DNA of 64,000 nt from Rhodospirillaceae bacterium (lineage in GTDB: Bacteria; Pseudomonadota; Alphaproteobacteria; UBA8366). Positions 38,802 through 50,028 of the stretch are shown piece after piece. Made by a program: the position numbers and the translations under genes. The stretch is from positions 1 through 64,000 of the forward strand of contig PBOR01000040.1 of the NCBI GenBank assembly GCA_002724395.1, given 5' to 3'. The notes beneath the pieces are model-generated. The model made no database searches and was not told the origin of the DNA. It was given only the letters and a program-made list of their open reading frames with translations. The stretch's first letter is position 1. Each line of letters starts with the position of its first letter.

Positions 38802-39770
38802 CTATTTTTTATTTTTCTTGCTAGCGGCTTTTAGCTCATTAATTAAGGGATCCCAGCTCTTGGCGAGACCTTTGTAGTAGGTTGACGTTGCCGGACCAGC
38901 TTTGTACTTCGCAGGCAGACCAGCCTTTTTAAGCAATTTTCCGTATGCTTTATGGCTCGTCATTTTTTTGCAAGATGCGTCTAGAGCAGCAACTCGCTTA
39001 TCGGACACACCCTTTGGTGCCATGATGATCATCGGCGTAAACACTTCAAGTAGCTTGAGTCCTTGCTCTTTAACCGTCGGAATTTTTTTATTGTTGGGGT
39101 CGCGCTCGGGGTAGATAAGCCCAAGGGCTTTGACTTGATCCTGGAAGCCATTGATCAGATGAACACCGATTACAGAAAAATCAACTTGTTTGCCGATCAA
39201 AAGGCCACGTGCGGGGGAGCCACCTTTTGCCGGGACATCAACGGCTTTCATGCCATTACGTTGAGTAAAGGCTAGGCCGGCGATACCCCAAGTGCTGGTT
39301 CGACCTGGTGTGGAATAACGCATTTTGCCTGGATTGGCTTTCACATGATCTACCAGTTCCTTGGCAGTTTTGAACTTGCTATCTTTATGAACAAAAACCG
39401 CAGGTAGTAGGCGGCCGACCATGCAAACGATTTTAAAATCTTTAAATGGGTCAACAGGCGCTTTGCGGAACTGGGTTGAGAAATAGAATGAACCGCCTGA
39501 TGCAAGATAGAGCGTGTAACCATCAGGCTTGGAATCAGCTACATATTTGGCGGCAGGGACACCAGAACCACCAGCCTTGTTGACAATAATCATCGGTTGA
39601 CGACCAATATATTCAGGCGCCACACTAGCAAGAGCGCGAGCATAAGAATCTGTACCACCACCCGCTCCAAAGCCTACAACAAGTGTGATGGGTTTCTCCG
39701 GAAATGCTGCGAATGCGGGCGATGCTAATGTTGCAATCGCGCCAGCAGCGATAAGCTTTTTGAAATTCAT
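38802..39770 (-). CDS. tctC: TTT transporter substrate-binding protein (Bug/TctC)
   Basis: Signal peptide MNFKKLIAAGAIATLASPAFAAFPEKPITLVVGFGAGGGTDSYAR. Confidence 0.88.
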   Translation of the reverse strand: MNFKKLIAAGAIATLASPAFAAFPEKPITLVVGFGAGGGTDSYARALASVAPEYIGRQPMIIVNKAGGSGVPAAKYVADSKPDGYTLYLASGGSFYFSTQFRKAPVDPFKDFKIVCMVGRLLPAVFVHKDSKFKTAKELVDHVKANPGKMRYSTPGRTSTWGIAGLAFTQRNGMKAVDVPAKGGSPARGLLIGKQVDFSVIGVHLINGFQDQVKALGLIYPERDPNNKKIPTVKEQGLKLLEVFTPMIIMAPKGVSDKRVAALDASCKKMTSHKAYGKLLKKAGLPAKYKAGPATSTYYKGLAKSWDPLINELKAASKKNKK

Positions 39771-39971
39771 AATATTCTCCCTGTACCAATACGAAATAAA
39801 AAAAGTATTTTTATGCGGCAACGGCATTCGTAACCCCTTGACCGCTTGCCGAAGATCCTAGCATAGAGGCTTGATGGTTTGCTAGGGGAAGATTCTAGCT
39901 ATGATAGGGCCAATTTGGCAGCAAACCAGCCGATGGCGATTAACAGTTTGAACGAATGAAGGGAACCAAAA

Positions 39972-40883
39972 ATGGCGATTAAGACAGTGGCAGTGATGAG
40001 CCCCGGCGATATGGGGCACAACTATGGTATTACGTTAAAAACAGCGGGATTTAGAATTATCACCTGTTTGGCTGATAGGAGCAAGCGCACTAAATCTTTG
40101 GCCGCTAAAGCTGAATTTGAGGAAGTCCCGAGTTTGGATGACTTGGTCCGCGAAGCGGATTTAGTTCTATCAATTATGCCGCCGGCAAATGCGGTTGGGT
40201 TTGCCGAAGCGGTCGCGGCGGCGATGAAACGAACTAGTGAAACGCCGCATTATGTCGATTGCAATGCCATTTCGCCTGATACAAGTAAACAAGCAAGCGA
40301 TCCGATCATCGATGCTGGCGCAACTTATGTCGATGGCGGAATTGTAGGTCCGGGCCCGGGTACACGGGAGCGTGCTACTAGCATGTATGTCAGTGGGCCC
40401 AATGCGACGGTGATTGAGGAAATTTCCAATCCCCATATTGACGTTATTAACCTGGGCCTAGAAATCGGTAAAGCCTCCGCTGCTAAAATGTGTTATGCGG
40501 CAATTACGAAGGGAAGTTGGACTTTATATACGACCGCTCTGGTGGCCGCTGAAGCGCTGGGGGTCAGTGACCCCGTTCATACGGCGTTAAAGGACAGCAG
40601 GCCGGGTATTTGGTCTGACATTGAGAAAATGCTGCCAAGATTGCCGCTGGATGCAGGCCGGTGGATCGGTGAAATGGAAGAAATCGCTCAAGCCATGGGC
40701 AGTGTAGGCGCATCCTCTCATTTTCATCAGGGAGCCGCTGAAACTATGGAATTGCTTGATTCCACGCCGATCGGACGTGAAACCCGAGAAAACTATGATA
40801 AAGATCGAACACTCGAGCAATGTTTGAAAATATTTTCAGATCACTTGCCGGTAAGGAGCGAACGCGCTAAAGCAGCTGAATAA
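39972..40883 (+). CDS. NAD(P)-dependent oxidoreductase, 6PGDH-like with DUF1932 C-terminus
   Basis: VAVMSPGDMGHNYG, DLVLSIMPPANA, YVDGGIVGPGP; KMCYAAITKGSWTLYTTAL. Confidence 0.78.
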   Translation: MAIKTVAVMSPGDMGHNYGITLKTAGFRIITCLADRSKRTKSLAAKAEFEEVPSLDDLVREADLVLSIMPPANAVGFAEAVAAAMKRTSETPHYVDCNAISPDTSKQASDPIIDAGATYVDGGIVGPGPGTRERATSMYVSGPNATVIEEISNPHIDVINLGLEIGKASAAKMCYAAITKGSWTLYTTALVAAEALGVSDPVHTALKDSRPGIWSDIEKMLPRLPLDAGRWIGEMEEIAQAMGSVGASSHFHQGAAETMELLDSTPIGRETRENYDKDRTLEQCLKIFSDHLPVRSERAKAAE

Positions 40884-40953
40884 TAGCGTTTCTAATGCAA
40901 TAGAAACGTCGTTCCATTATCTGGGCGACGTACATACCGGGCGTCTACACAGT

Positions 40954-41856
40954 ATGCATATAGATAAATCCGCCATCGCTTTTGAAGCCGCTCTGTTGGA
41001 TGAGGCATTGGTGCATCATACGCCTTGCGGCGATGGGTACATGGTTTGGCATCAGTGGGGCGAGGGACCACCACTAATTATGTTACACGGAGGATCCGGA
41101 TCATGGCGCCATTGGGCGCTCAATATCCGTTTCTTAGCACAGTATTATACTTTATATGTAGGTGATTTGCCCGGTTTGGGTGATTCTGCCGATCCGCCGA
41201 TCCCCTTTAGCGTGGACGATTTTCCGGGATCGGTTGATCACCTAGCCGAAATAACCTGTGTGGGCATTGAAACGCTCTTACCCTCAGGGTCATCCTTTAA
41301 AATATTAGGGTTTTCTTTTGGTTCTATTACTGGCGGGTATGTGGCGGCACGTATGCAAGATCGCACTGAACATTTGGCATTAGTGGGGCCAGCGTCGCTT
41401 GGTTTGCCTTGGGGTGGGCTTAAAGGACATCGTAAATCACCGAAATATGCAAAAAATGAAACAGAGTTAAAGGAATTTCACCGTCATAATCTGCATCTTG
41501 TAATGTTTGGTGATTCGGCAAATATTGATGATCTTGCGCTGCATTTGCAAATTCAGTGCGTTACCCGAGCTCGCCTCCGAAGTCACCGCATATCTGGAAC
41601 CGATACATTGCTTCTGGCTCTAAAGCGCCTGGAGGTGCCGTTCAGCGCGGTTTGGGGTGCCGAGGACGTCTATTCCTTGCCGAATATCAAATCCCGGTCA
41701 GTCCTGATGCAGACAATACGCCCGGAGGCGGACTGCCGGATAATTGACGGAGCGGGCCATTGGGTGATGTATGAGGCTGCTGACGAATTCAATGCCACAA
41801 TTTTGGAGCAATTAGGCGGAATAGAACTGAAGAAGGCCCATAAAGAGATCAGTTGA
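40954..41856 (+). CDS. Alpha/beta hydrolase, tandem paralogue 1
   Basis: MLHGGSGSWRHWALNI; nucleophile GFSFG; VWGAEDVYS; GAGHWVMYE. Confidence 0.88.
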   Translation: MHIDKSAIAFEAALLDEALVHHTPCGDGYMVWHQWGEGPPLIMLHGGSGSWRHWALNIRFLAQYYTLYVGDLPGLGDSADPPIPFSVDDFPGSVDHLAEITCVGIETLLPSGSSFKILGFSFGSITGGYVAARMQDRTEHLALVGPASLGLPWGGLKGHRKSPKYAKNETELKEFHRHNLHLVMFGDSANIDDLALHLQIQCVTRARLRSHRISGTDTLLLALKRLEVPFSAVWGAEDVYSLPNIKSRSVLMQTIRPEADCRIIDGAGHWVMYEAADEFNATILEQLGGIELKKAHKEIS

Positions 41857-41863
41857 GGAAAAG

Positions 41864-42697
41864 ATGGAAGCCGAAGAATATTTAAAAATGGTTGAAGCGA
41901 AGGCGGAGGTTAGAACATCGTCTTGCGGTGATGGTGAAATGATCTGGCATGTTTGGGGCGACGGCGAGCCTTTGGTGTTCTTCCATGGTGGTTTTGGTAG
42001 CTGGCTGCACTGGATAAATAACATCGAATATTTCGCAAAACATTTTCAGGTGATTTGCCCGGACATCCCTTGCCATGGCGATTCAGCCCTAGCGCCTGAG
42101 CCCCATGATGCGCCAAATATTAGTAAAATTCTCTCTGATGGGTTGGACCACATTCTAACGCCATCTGCAAAACTCAGGCTTTGTGGTTTTTCATTTGGCG
42201 GTATCATGGCGGGCAATGTGGCCGTCTGGCAGGGTGATCGCGTTCACAAATTAATAGTAGTTGGTTCCAACGGTTTAAATTGCACCAAAGGTCCGGTTTC
42301 GGGCCTCAAGGACTGGCGTAAGGCGGAGAATGAGGAAGATCGTTTGGCCTGTCACCGTCGCAACCTAGAAGTCATTATGTTCGCCGACGCAGACCGGGTA
42401 GATGATGTCGCGATTTGTTTGCAAGATAAGAACACCCGCCGGTCGCGAATGAAATCGCGCCAAATCGCTAGTACTCCTGCCTTGCTAAATGCTTTGCCAA
42501 AGTTAAAAGGTAGGCTTTACGGCATTTGGGGTGAAAAGGACGTTTATGCAGAATTGTATATGGAAGAGCGTCAGAAAATTTTCCAAGAAATCCAGCCGGG
42601 TTGCGATTTCCGGGTAATCAATAATGCGGGTCATTGGGTACCTTATGAATCGCCTAACGAATTCAATCCAATGGCCCTGGAAATGTTGAAGGGTTGA
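41864..42697 (+). CDS. Alpha/beta hydrolase, tandem paralogue 2
   Basis: FFHGGFGSWLHWINNIEYF; GFSFGG; IWGEKDVYAE; NAGHWVPYE. Confidence 0.88.
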   Translation: MEAEEYLKMVEAKAEVRTSSCGDGEMIWHVWGDGEPLVFFHGGFGSWLHWINNIEYFAKHFQVICPDIPCHGDSALAPEPHDAPNISKILSDGLDHILTPSAKLRLCGFSFGGIMAGNVAVWQGDRVHKLIVVGSNGLNCTKGPVSGLKDWRKAENEEDRLACHRRNLEVIMFADADRVDDVAICLQDKNTRRSRMKSRQIASTPALLNALPKLKGRLYGIWGEKDVYAELYMEERQKIFQEIQPGCDFRVINNAGHWVPYESPNEFNPMALEMLKG

Positions 42698-42704
42698 GCC
42701 CCAT

Positions 42705-43601
42705 ATGCTGACGGATAAGCAACAAAAACTATTGTCCGGGGGCGCTCCGCGCCTCGGTGAATCGGCCGAAAATTGCGTGAAGCGCTTTGAAGAATCGGCC
42801 GAAGTGTTTGAAACTCCCTGCGGTGACGGTAATCTAATTTGGCATAAATGGGGCGAAGGTGAGCCAATCCTCATGTTCCATGGCAATCATGGCTCGTGGT
42901 CGCATTGGATCCGCAATATCCCCGTATTATCTCAGCATTACGCGGTCTATTGTTCTGACGCACCGGGGCTTGGGGACTCAGCGCTGCCACCGGAACCTTA
43001 TAGTCTAGACGGTATTATCGATGCGCTCGCGCTTGGTATTAAGCAGATTGTACCAGCCGATGCGAAAATGCATGTGGTCGGTTTCTCCTATGGTAGTGCC
43101 ACGGCGGCAAACACCGCTTGGCGATTTGTTGATCGCGTTAAGACGCTCACGATGTGCGCATCAGCCCGCCTTACCGCGACAGCAGAGGTGAAACGTGACC
43201 TTCGCAGTTGGCGTCGTTTGGAAACACAGGAAGAACGCTGGGAAGCCCATAAGCATAATTTGAAGCAAATGATGATCTGTAAGCCGGAAATAGTCGATGA
43301 TTTGGCGGTGTATTTACAGAATTGGAATGCCCCACGTGCCCGTATCCGGACAAAGGAATTCATTCCTCGCGACTCTCTTTTAAAAGCATTGATTGCCATC
43401 AAACATATCCCGATCCGCAATATTTGGGGAACCGGTGACGCGTTCTATCCTCATTTCCTTAATAGCAAGGAGGAGCTGATCGACGGAAATAATATTAATC
43501 TCGATTTGAAAATCATTGACCAGGTTGGCCATTGGTCGCCATACGAAGCTTCCGAGCAAGTTAATGAATGGTTACTCGAGTGGTTCCGGTTATATGATTA
43601 A
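42705..43601 (+). CDS. Alpha/beta hydrolase, tandem paralogue 3
   Basis: MFHGNHGSWSHWIRNI; GFSYGS; IWGTGDAFYP; QVGHWSPYE. Confidence 0.88.
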   Translation: MLTDKQQKLLSGGAPRLGESAENCVKRFEESAEVFETPCGDGNLIWHKWGEGEPILMFHGNHGSWSHWIRNIPVLSQHYAVYCSDAPGLGDSALPPEPYSLDGIIDALALGIKQIVPADAKMHVVGFSYGSATAANTAWRFVDRVKTLTMCASARLTATAEVKRDLRSWRRLETQEERWEAHKHNLKQMMICKPEIVDDLAVYLQNWNAPRARIRTKEFIPRDSLLKALIAIKHIPIRNIWGTGDAFYPHFLNSKEELIDGNNINLDLKIIDQVGHWSPYEASEQVNEWLLEWFRLYD

Positions 43602-43610
43602 GGATATTTT

Positions 43611-44495
43611 GTGGGCGCTTTATACAAGGAATTAGAAGGCGGCGTTCCCCGCCCAGGAGAATCTCCAGAAGAGTGCGTGGCACGCATTCAAAATGCGGCT
43701 GAGAAAATCATTACACCGTGCGGCGATGGCGACCTCATTTGGCATGTGTGGGGCGAAGGCGAACCGTTGGTATTATTGCACGGCAACCACGGCAGTTGGA
43801 CCCATTGGATTAAGAATATACCGTTTTTTGCCGAGCGTTATCGGGTGCTTGTGCCTGATGCTCCGGGTCTTGGCAATTCGGCCGTACCGCCCGAACCGCA
43901 TACTATGGATGAGATGGCAGCAATCGTGAATGCGGGGCTTGATGTCATAATTCCACGCAAGGCTTTCCATATGGCGGGCTTTTCCTATGGCAGCACGCTG
44001 GGTGGCTATATGGCTATCAAACTAACTGGTCGGCTTAAGAGCTTCGGTATGATTGGATCTGCGCGCTTGACCGGCCAACGGACTATGGTTGAAGGGCTGA
44101 TCAATTGGAAACGTCTTGAGACGGAAGCAGAGAGAATTGAAGCCCATCGCCATAATCTCGGGGTCGTTATGCTGAGCGATAAATCTAAGGTGGATGATTT
44201 GGCCCTATATCTGCAGTGCAACAACGCCCCTCGGGCGCGGGTTAAATCTCATAAATTTGTGCGCCGTCTTACTTTGCCTGAGATCGTAAAAGAAATTGAA
44301 GCGCCGATTTGCGTTTATTGGGGTACGAAGGATCAATATTACCCTTTTTATCTATCGGCTTATGAAGAACAAATCACCGCTCGGCATATCAGCGTCGAGA
44401 CCGATACCATTGAAGGCGCAGGCCATTGGGCGAATTATGAAAGTACTGATGAGATGAACGCGAAACTAGCAGCCTTTTTTGAATCCAATGATTAA
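43611..44495 (+). CDS. Alpha/beta hydrolase, tandem paralogue 4
   Basis: LLHGNHGSWTHWIKNI; GFSYGS; YWGTKDQYYP; GAGHWANYE. Confidence 0.88.
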   Translation: MGALYKELEGGVPRPGESPEECVARIQNAAEKIITPCGDGDLIWHVWGEGEPLVLLHGNHGSWTHWIKNIPFFAERYRVLVPDAPGLGNSAVPPEPHTMDEMAAIVNAGLDVIIPRKAFHMAGFSYGSTLGGYMAIKLTGRLKSFGMIGSARLTGQRTMVEGLINWKRLETEAERIEAHRHNLGVVMLSDKSKVDDLALYLQCNNAPRARVKSHKFVRRLTLPEIVKEIEAPICVYWGTKDQYYPFYLSAYEEQITARHISVETDTIEGAGHWANYESTDEMNAKLAAFFESND

Positions 44496-44522
44496 TGCGT
44501 CCATGCGCACTATACTAATCTA

Positions 44523-47500
44523 ATGTATTTCGACCCGAAACTTTGGCCATTCACAAAAGGTGTGCGTTTGCGCATTGCCTCAGCGGTGTTAGTGGGCCTT
44601 CTGGCAGCCGCTGTCGGTATTGGTCGATTAGCGTTGTTGGGCTGGTTGTTGGGTCAGGTGTGGCGCGGCACATCCTTCGATCAATTGATTCTGCCCTTTG
44701 GCATTGTGGCTGCCATTATGCTGCTGCGCGGCTGGCTGGAATATTGGCGCAACATGGTTGCCCATAAAACAGCCTCTATTGTGCAGCTCCATATTAGAGA
44801 ATTGCTCTACAACAAGGTCGTCGAATTGGGGCCGGCTCATTTTAGTCATGAGCGAACCGGCGCAGTGATCGTCGCAATGATCGACGGCGTCGAGCAGTTG
44901 GAAACCTATTTTGGCCAATATATTCCGCAGCTCTGTATTGCGACGTTAACACCCATCGGCATTTTCGCCTTTGTTGCATTTCTCGATTTGCCGGTGGCCA
45001 GTGTCATGCTAGCCGCAGCCTTGGTGACATTGCTGGGGCCGCAAGTTTTTCATCGCATGGAGGGCGGCAATGCGCGTACGCGTTCAATAGCGTTCAAAGC
45101 GTTTGCTGCAGAGTTCCTCGATGCGGTGCAAGGCTTGGGTACGTTGAAAGCTTTTGGTCAAGCCAAGGCGCGGGCCAATGTGTTGGCGGTCAAGGCGCGA
45201 GACCTTTTGCGGAGTACCATGTGGGTACTGGCGACGAACCAGATTGCGCGTGGGTTGACCGATGCGGGCATCACTATCGGTGTGGCGGCCACATTGTCGC
45301 TCGGCGCTTACCGTTTGGTCGACGGTCAGATGTCCCTCACGGCGCTCCTGATGATCCTGATGATGGGTACCGAAGCCTATCGTCCGCTGCGGGAAATGCG
45401 TTCCATGCTCCATGCGGGCATGAACGGGCGTTCGGCTGCCGAAACCATGATGGGCTTGTTAGATGCGGAGCCGGTAGTGAAAGAGATGCCTGCCGTCACA
45501 TCGGCAGGTCCTCTGGAGCCGACCATTCAGTTCGATAATGTGAGTTTTGCCTATCCAGGCGCTCGGCGGCGGGCCCATGAGGGGCTCGATTTCACGGTGA
45601 AAAAAGGCGAACGCATTGGCGTTGTCGGGCCGTCTGGTTGCGGTAAGTCGACGGTGGTGAAGCTCTTACTGCGCCAGTACGACCCCACGTCGGGCACAAT
45701 CCGGCTGGGCGGTAAGGATCTACGGGATCTCAGTTTTGCCGATCTTCGCAGTCAGATGGCAGTGGTTAATCAGGACACCTATCTCTTTCACGGCACCGTT
45801 GAGGACAATATTCGTCTTGGCAAACCGTGCGCGACGGATGACGAGTTGCAGGCGGCAGCGAAATCCGCAAATGCCCACGAATTTATTGATCGCTTGCCGC
45901 AAGGGTATGAAACCGTCATCGGCGAACGCGGTATTCGGCTTTCAGGTGGCCAACGCCAACGTATCGCGATCGCCCGGGCACTGCTGCGTGATTCGCCGAT
46001 ACTCGTGCTGGATGAAGCGTTGTCGTCGGTTGATGCAGAGAATGAAGCGGTGATCCAAGATGCACTCGACCGATTGATGAAGGGCAGAACAGTACTGATT
46101 TTTGCCCACCGGCTTTCAAGTGTCATCGATGCTGACCGAATTTTGGTGTTGGAAGATGGCTGTGTCGCCGAAGAAGGCGCCCATCATAGTTTGCTTGCCT
46201 CAGCCGGCACCTATCATAAACTTATGGCGGACCAGGCGAATGAGTGGTCTGGTGGCGCTGCAGGTATCACTGATACACTTATCGAAGATAGCAAGGGCAG
46301 GCCGGCGGTCCTGGCGTCGGATGATGCTATTCGGTTGGCTGAAGGGGAAGCCGAACGCGAGCCGACCGACGCGATTTTACGCGCCGATAGTATGGGCTGG
46401 GCCGCGGTGTTTCGTGAACTGCTCAAGTTTTCTGGGCCGTGGCGTACGCAATTGACGGCGACCTTTATTTTGGGTGTCGCGCGGGTTTGCGCCTTTATCG
46501 GCGTGGGCGCTGTCGGGGCTTTGGCCGTTGGCGCGGTAAAGCGCGGCGAGCCGTTTGAAAATCTCTTGATTTGGCTGGCCGTTCTGGCGCCCGCGGCAGG
46601 AATTCTTCATTGGTTGGAAAGCTGGCTTGCCCATGATTTTGCGTATCGCATGCTGGCAGAAATGCGCATTCAGTTGTTTGAAAAACTGGAAGCACTCGCC
46701 CCGTCTTATTTACTGCGGCGGCGAACTGGTGACCTTGTGGGGATGGCGACCCAAGATGTGGAGACAGTAGAGTATTTCTTCGCCCACACCATCGCGCCTG
46801 CTTTTGTTGCCATCCTCGTACCGTCGGTGGTGTTCACCCTGTTGTTGGCTGAAGGGTGGTCATTGGCGTTGGCTTTGAGCCCGTTTCTTGTCTGGGTGGC
46901 GCTTAGCCCGTTCTTGATGCGAAAGCGGATCGATCGGTTGGCGTCTCGGGCGCGTGAAGTGTTGGGCAATCTTAATGCACACGCGGTGGATACGGTGCAG
47001 GGGTTAGCAGAAGTGGCGGCTTTCCAGGACGAGCGGCGACGGGGTCAGGATTTTCTTGCTAAAGTGCGCGAGCATCATTCGGTGCGGCTGCCGTTTTTCA
47101 GTGATATGACCGGTCAAATGGCGATGCTGGAGACGGCGACCGGCTTGGGTGGTCTCGCAGTGGTTATCACAGGTGCACATTTGGTCACCACGGGTCAGCT
47201 TGAGGCAACGACATTGCCGTTGCTGACGATCCTTGCCATGGCGTCGTTTCTGCCCATTTCCGAGATCGCCAATATTGGTCGCCAATTGGCTGACACGCTG
47301 GGCTCGACGCGCCGTCTTTATGCGGTGCATGGCGAGCCGGTGGACGTCACCGATGGCATCGGGGTGAACGCCCGCGCGAAACCCGGTGGCGTTACGTTGG
47401 CAATGGAGAATGTGTCTTTCCGTTATTACGGGCGCGCCGCCAGTGCGCTCCATAATGTGACGCTTGAAGTGCCCGCTGGCCAAACGGCAGCATTGGTTGG

Positions 47501-48137
47501 ACCCTCCGGTGCGGGGAAGAGCACGACCGCCCATCTGTTTATGCGGTTTTGGGACCCCGAAGCGGGTTCCGTCTCGCTGGATGGGCAGGATTTGCGCGAT
47601 TTTGAATTGGATGATCTACGCCAACGCATCGCCTTGGTTGCGCAGGATACGTATCTTTTCAATGACACGCTCAAAGCCAATATTTTGATCGCCAAGCCTG
47701 ATGCTACAGCTGAGGAAGTTGATGCAGCGGTGCAGCGCGCTGCATTATCAGATTTTGTCGCAACGCTGCCCGACGGTCTTGACGCGCCGGTCGGCGAACG
47801 CGGCATGCAACTTTCTGGTGGTCAACGCCAACGCGTCGCCATTGCTCGTGCGTTCCTGAAGGATGCCCCGGTGTTGGTGTTGGACGAAGCCACAAGCCAT
47901 TTGGATGCGGTTAGTGAGGCTGCGGTGCGTTCCGCGCTAGAGGACTTAATGGCTGACCGCACAACGCTAGTCATTGCCCACCGGCTTTCGACGATCCGCA
48001 ACGCGGATGTCATTGTTGTTTTGAAAGACGGCCAAGTGGCGGAAACAGGCACACATGAAGCGCTGGTCGCCAAAGGCGGCCTTTACGCGAAGCTGGTATC
48101 TCGTCAAATGTCCGGTGCGGAGAAGGTTGCAGAGTGA
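44523..48137 (+). CDS. Double-length ABC exporter (TMD-NBD-TMD-NBD, CydDC-like layout)
   Basis: 1204 aa; two Walker A (GPSGCGKST, GPSGAGKST), two signatures (SGGQRQRIAIARALL, SGGQRQRVAIARAFL), two Walker B/H-loop sets. Confidence 0.9.
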   Translation: MYFDPKLWPFTKGVRLRIASAVLVGLLAAAVGIGRLALLGWLLGQVWRGTSFDQLILPFGIVAAIMLLRGWLEYWRNMVAHKTASIVQLHIRELLYNKVVELGPAHFSHERTGAVIVAMIDGVEQLETYFGQYIPQLCIATLTPIGIFAFVAFLDLPVASVMLAAALVTLLGPQVFHRMEGGNARTRSIAFKAFAAEFLDAVQGLGTLKAFGQAKARANVLAVKARDLLRSTMWVLATNQIARGLTDAGITIGVAATLSLGAYRLVDGQMSLTALLMILMMGTEAYRPLREMRSMLHAGMNGRSAAETMMGLLDAEPVVKEMPAVTSAGPLEPTIQFDNVSFAYPGARRRAHEGLDFTVKKGERIGVVGPSGCGKSTVVKLLLRQYDPTSGTIRLGGKDLRDLSFADLRSQMAVVNQDTYLFHGTVEDNIRLGKPCATDDELQAAAKSANAHEFIDRLPQGYETVIGERGIRLSGGQRQRIAIARALLRDSPILVLDEALSSVDAENEAVIQDALDRLMKGRTVLIFAHRLSSVIDADRILVLEDGCVAEEGAHHSLLASAGTYHKLMADQANEWSGGAAGITDTLIEDSKGRPAVLASDDAIRLAEGEAEREPTDAILRADSMGWAAVFRELLKFSGPWRTQLTATFILGVARVCAFIGVGAVGALAVGAVKRGEPFENLLIWLAVLAPAAGILHWLESWLAHDFAYRMLAEMRIQLFEKLEALAPSYLLRRRTGDLVGMATQDVETVEYFFAHTIAPAFVAILVPSVVFTLLLAEGWSLALALSPFLVWVALSPFLMRKRIDRLASRAREVLGNLNAHAVDTVQGLAEVAAFQDERRRGQDFLAKVREHHSVRLPFFSDMTGQMAMLETATGLGGLAVVITGAHLVTTGQLEATTLPLLTILAMASFLPISEIANIGRQLADTLGSTRRLYAVHGEPVDVTDGIGVNARAKPGGVTLAMENVSFRYYGRAASALHNVTLEVPAGQTAALVGPSGAGKSTTAHLFMRFWDPEAGSVSLDGQDLRDFELDDLRQRIALVAQDTYLFNDTLKANILIAKPDATAEEVDAAVQRAALSDFVATLPDGLDAPVGERGMQLSGGQRQRVAIARAFLKDAPVLVLDEATSHLDAVSEAAVRSALEDLMADRTTLVIAHRLSTIRNADVIVVLKDGQVAETGTHEALVAKGGLYAKLVSRQMSGAEKVAE

Positions 48138-48344
48138 TTAGCCCTGAAGCATTGCTGCCATGAGGCGGTGAATGATCACCGGGATCGTGATCCAGTAGAC
48201 AACGAGAAAAATCTTCTCGCCCCGTTCATGTTTAAGGCCGAGTTTCTGAGCGAGCAAATTTGGGACGTTAGGTTTCCAAAAGCAAAAGCCGATGATGGTG
48301 GCTATGGCGAGAAGATAGGGGAGCGTTATCCAGGTGAAGGTCAT
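48138..48344 (-). CDS. Small membrane protein, unknown function
   Basis: 68 aa, two hydrophobic segments. Confidence 0.5.
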   Translation of the reverse strand: MTFTWITLPYLLAIATIIGFCFWKPNVPNLLAQKLGLKHERGEKIFLVVYWITIPVIIHRLMAAMLQG

Positions 48345-48474
48345 AGGCGCGATTTAGCAAGAACCGTCTTCCGGAACAAGTGACCGATTTGGATCAAAAT
48401 ACCGGTCTTGCGCCCAAGCCCAACTCCGGGTGTAATCAAGCCTTGTAAACAAAGATAAAAATTGGGAGGTGTTA

Positions 48475-49962
<1,488 letters not shown>

Positions 49963-50028
49963 CGCAAATCTCGCGCGGCGTCGCCGCGACAGCATATTTG
50001 CCTAATGATAATCAGAAGAGAGGAAAAA

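Noticed and set aside
47004-47534. 176-aa minus ORF inside the ABC gene
   Set aside because: Shadow ORF of a high-GC coding region; no motifs, host gene has full ABC signatures.
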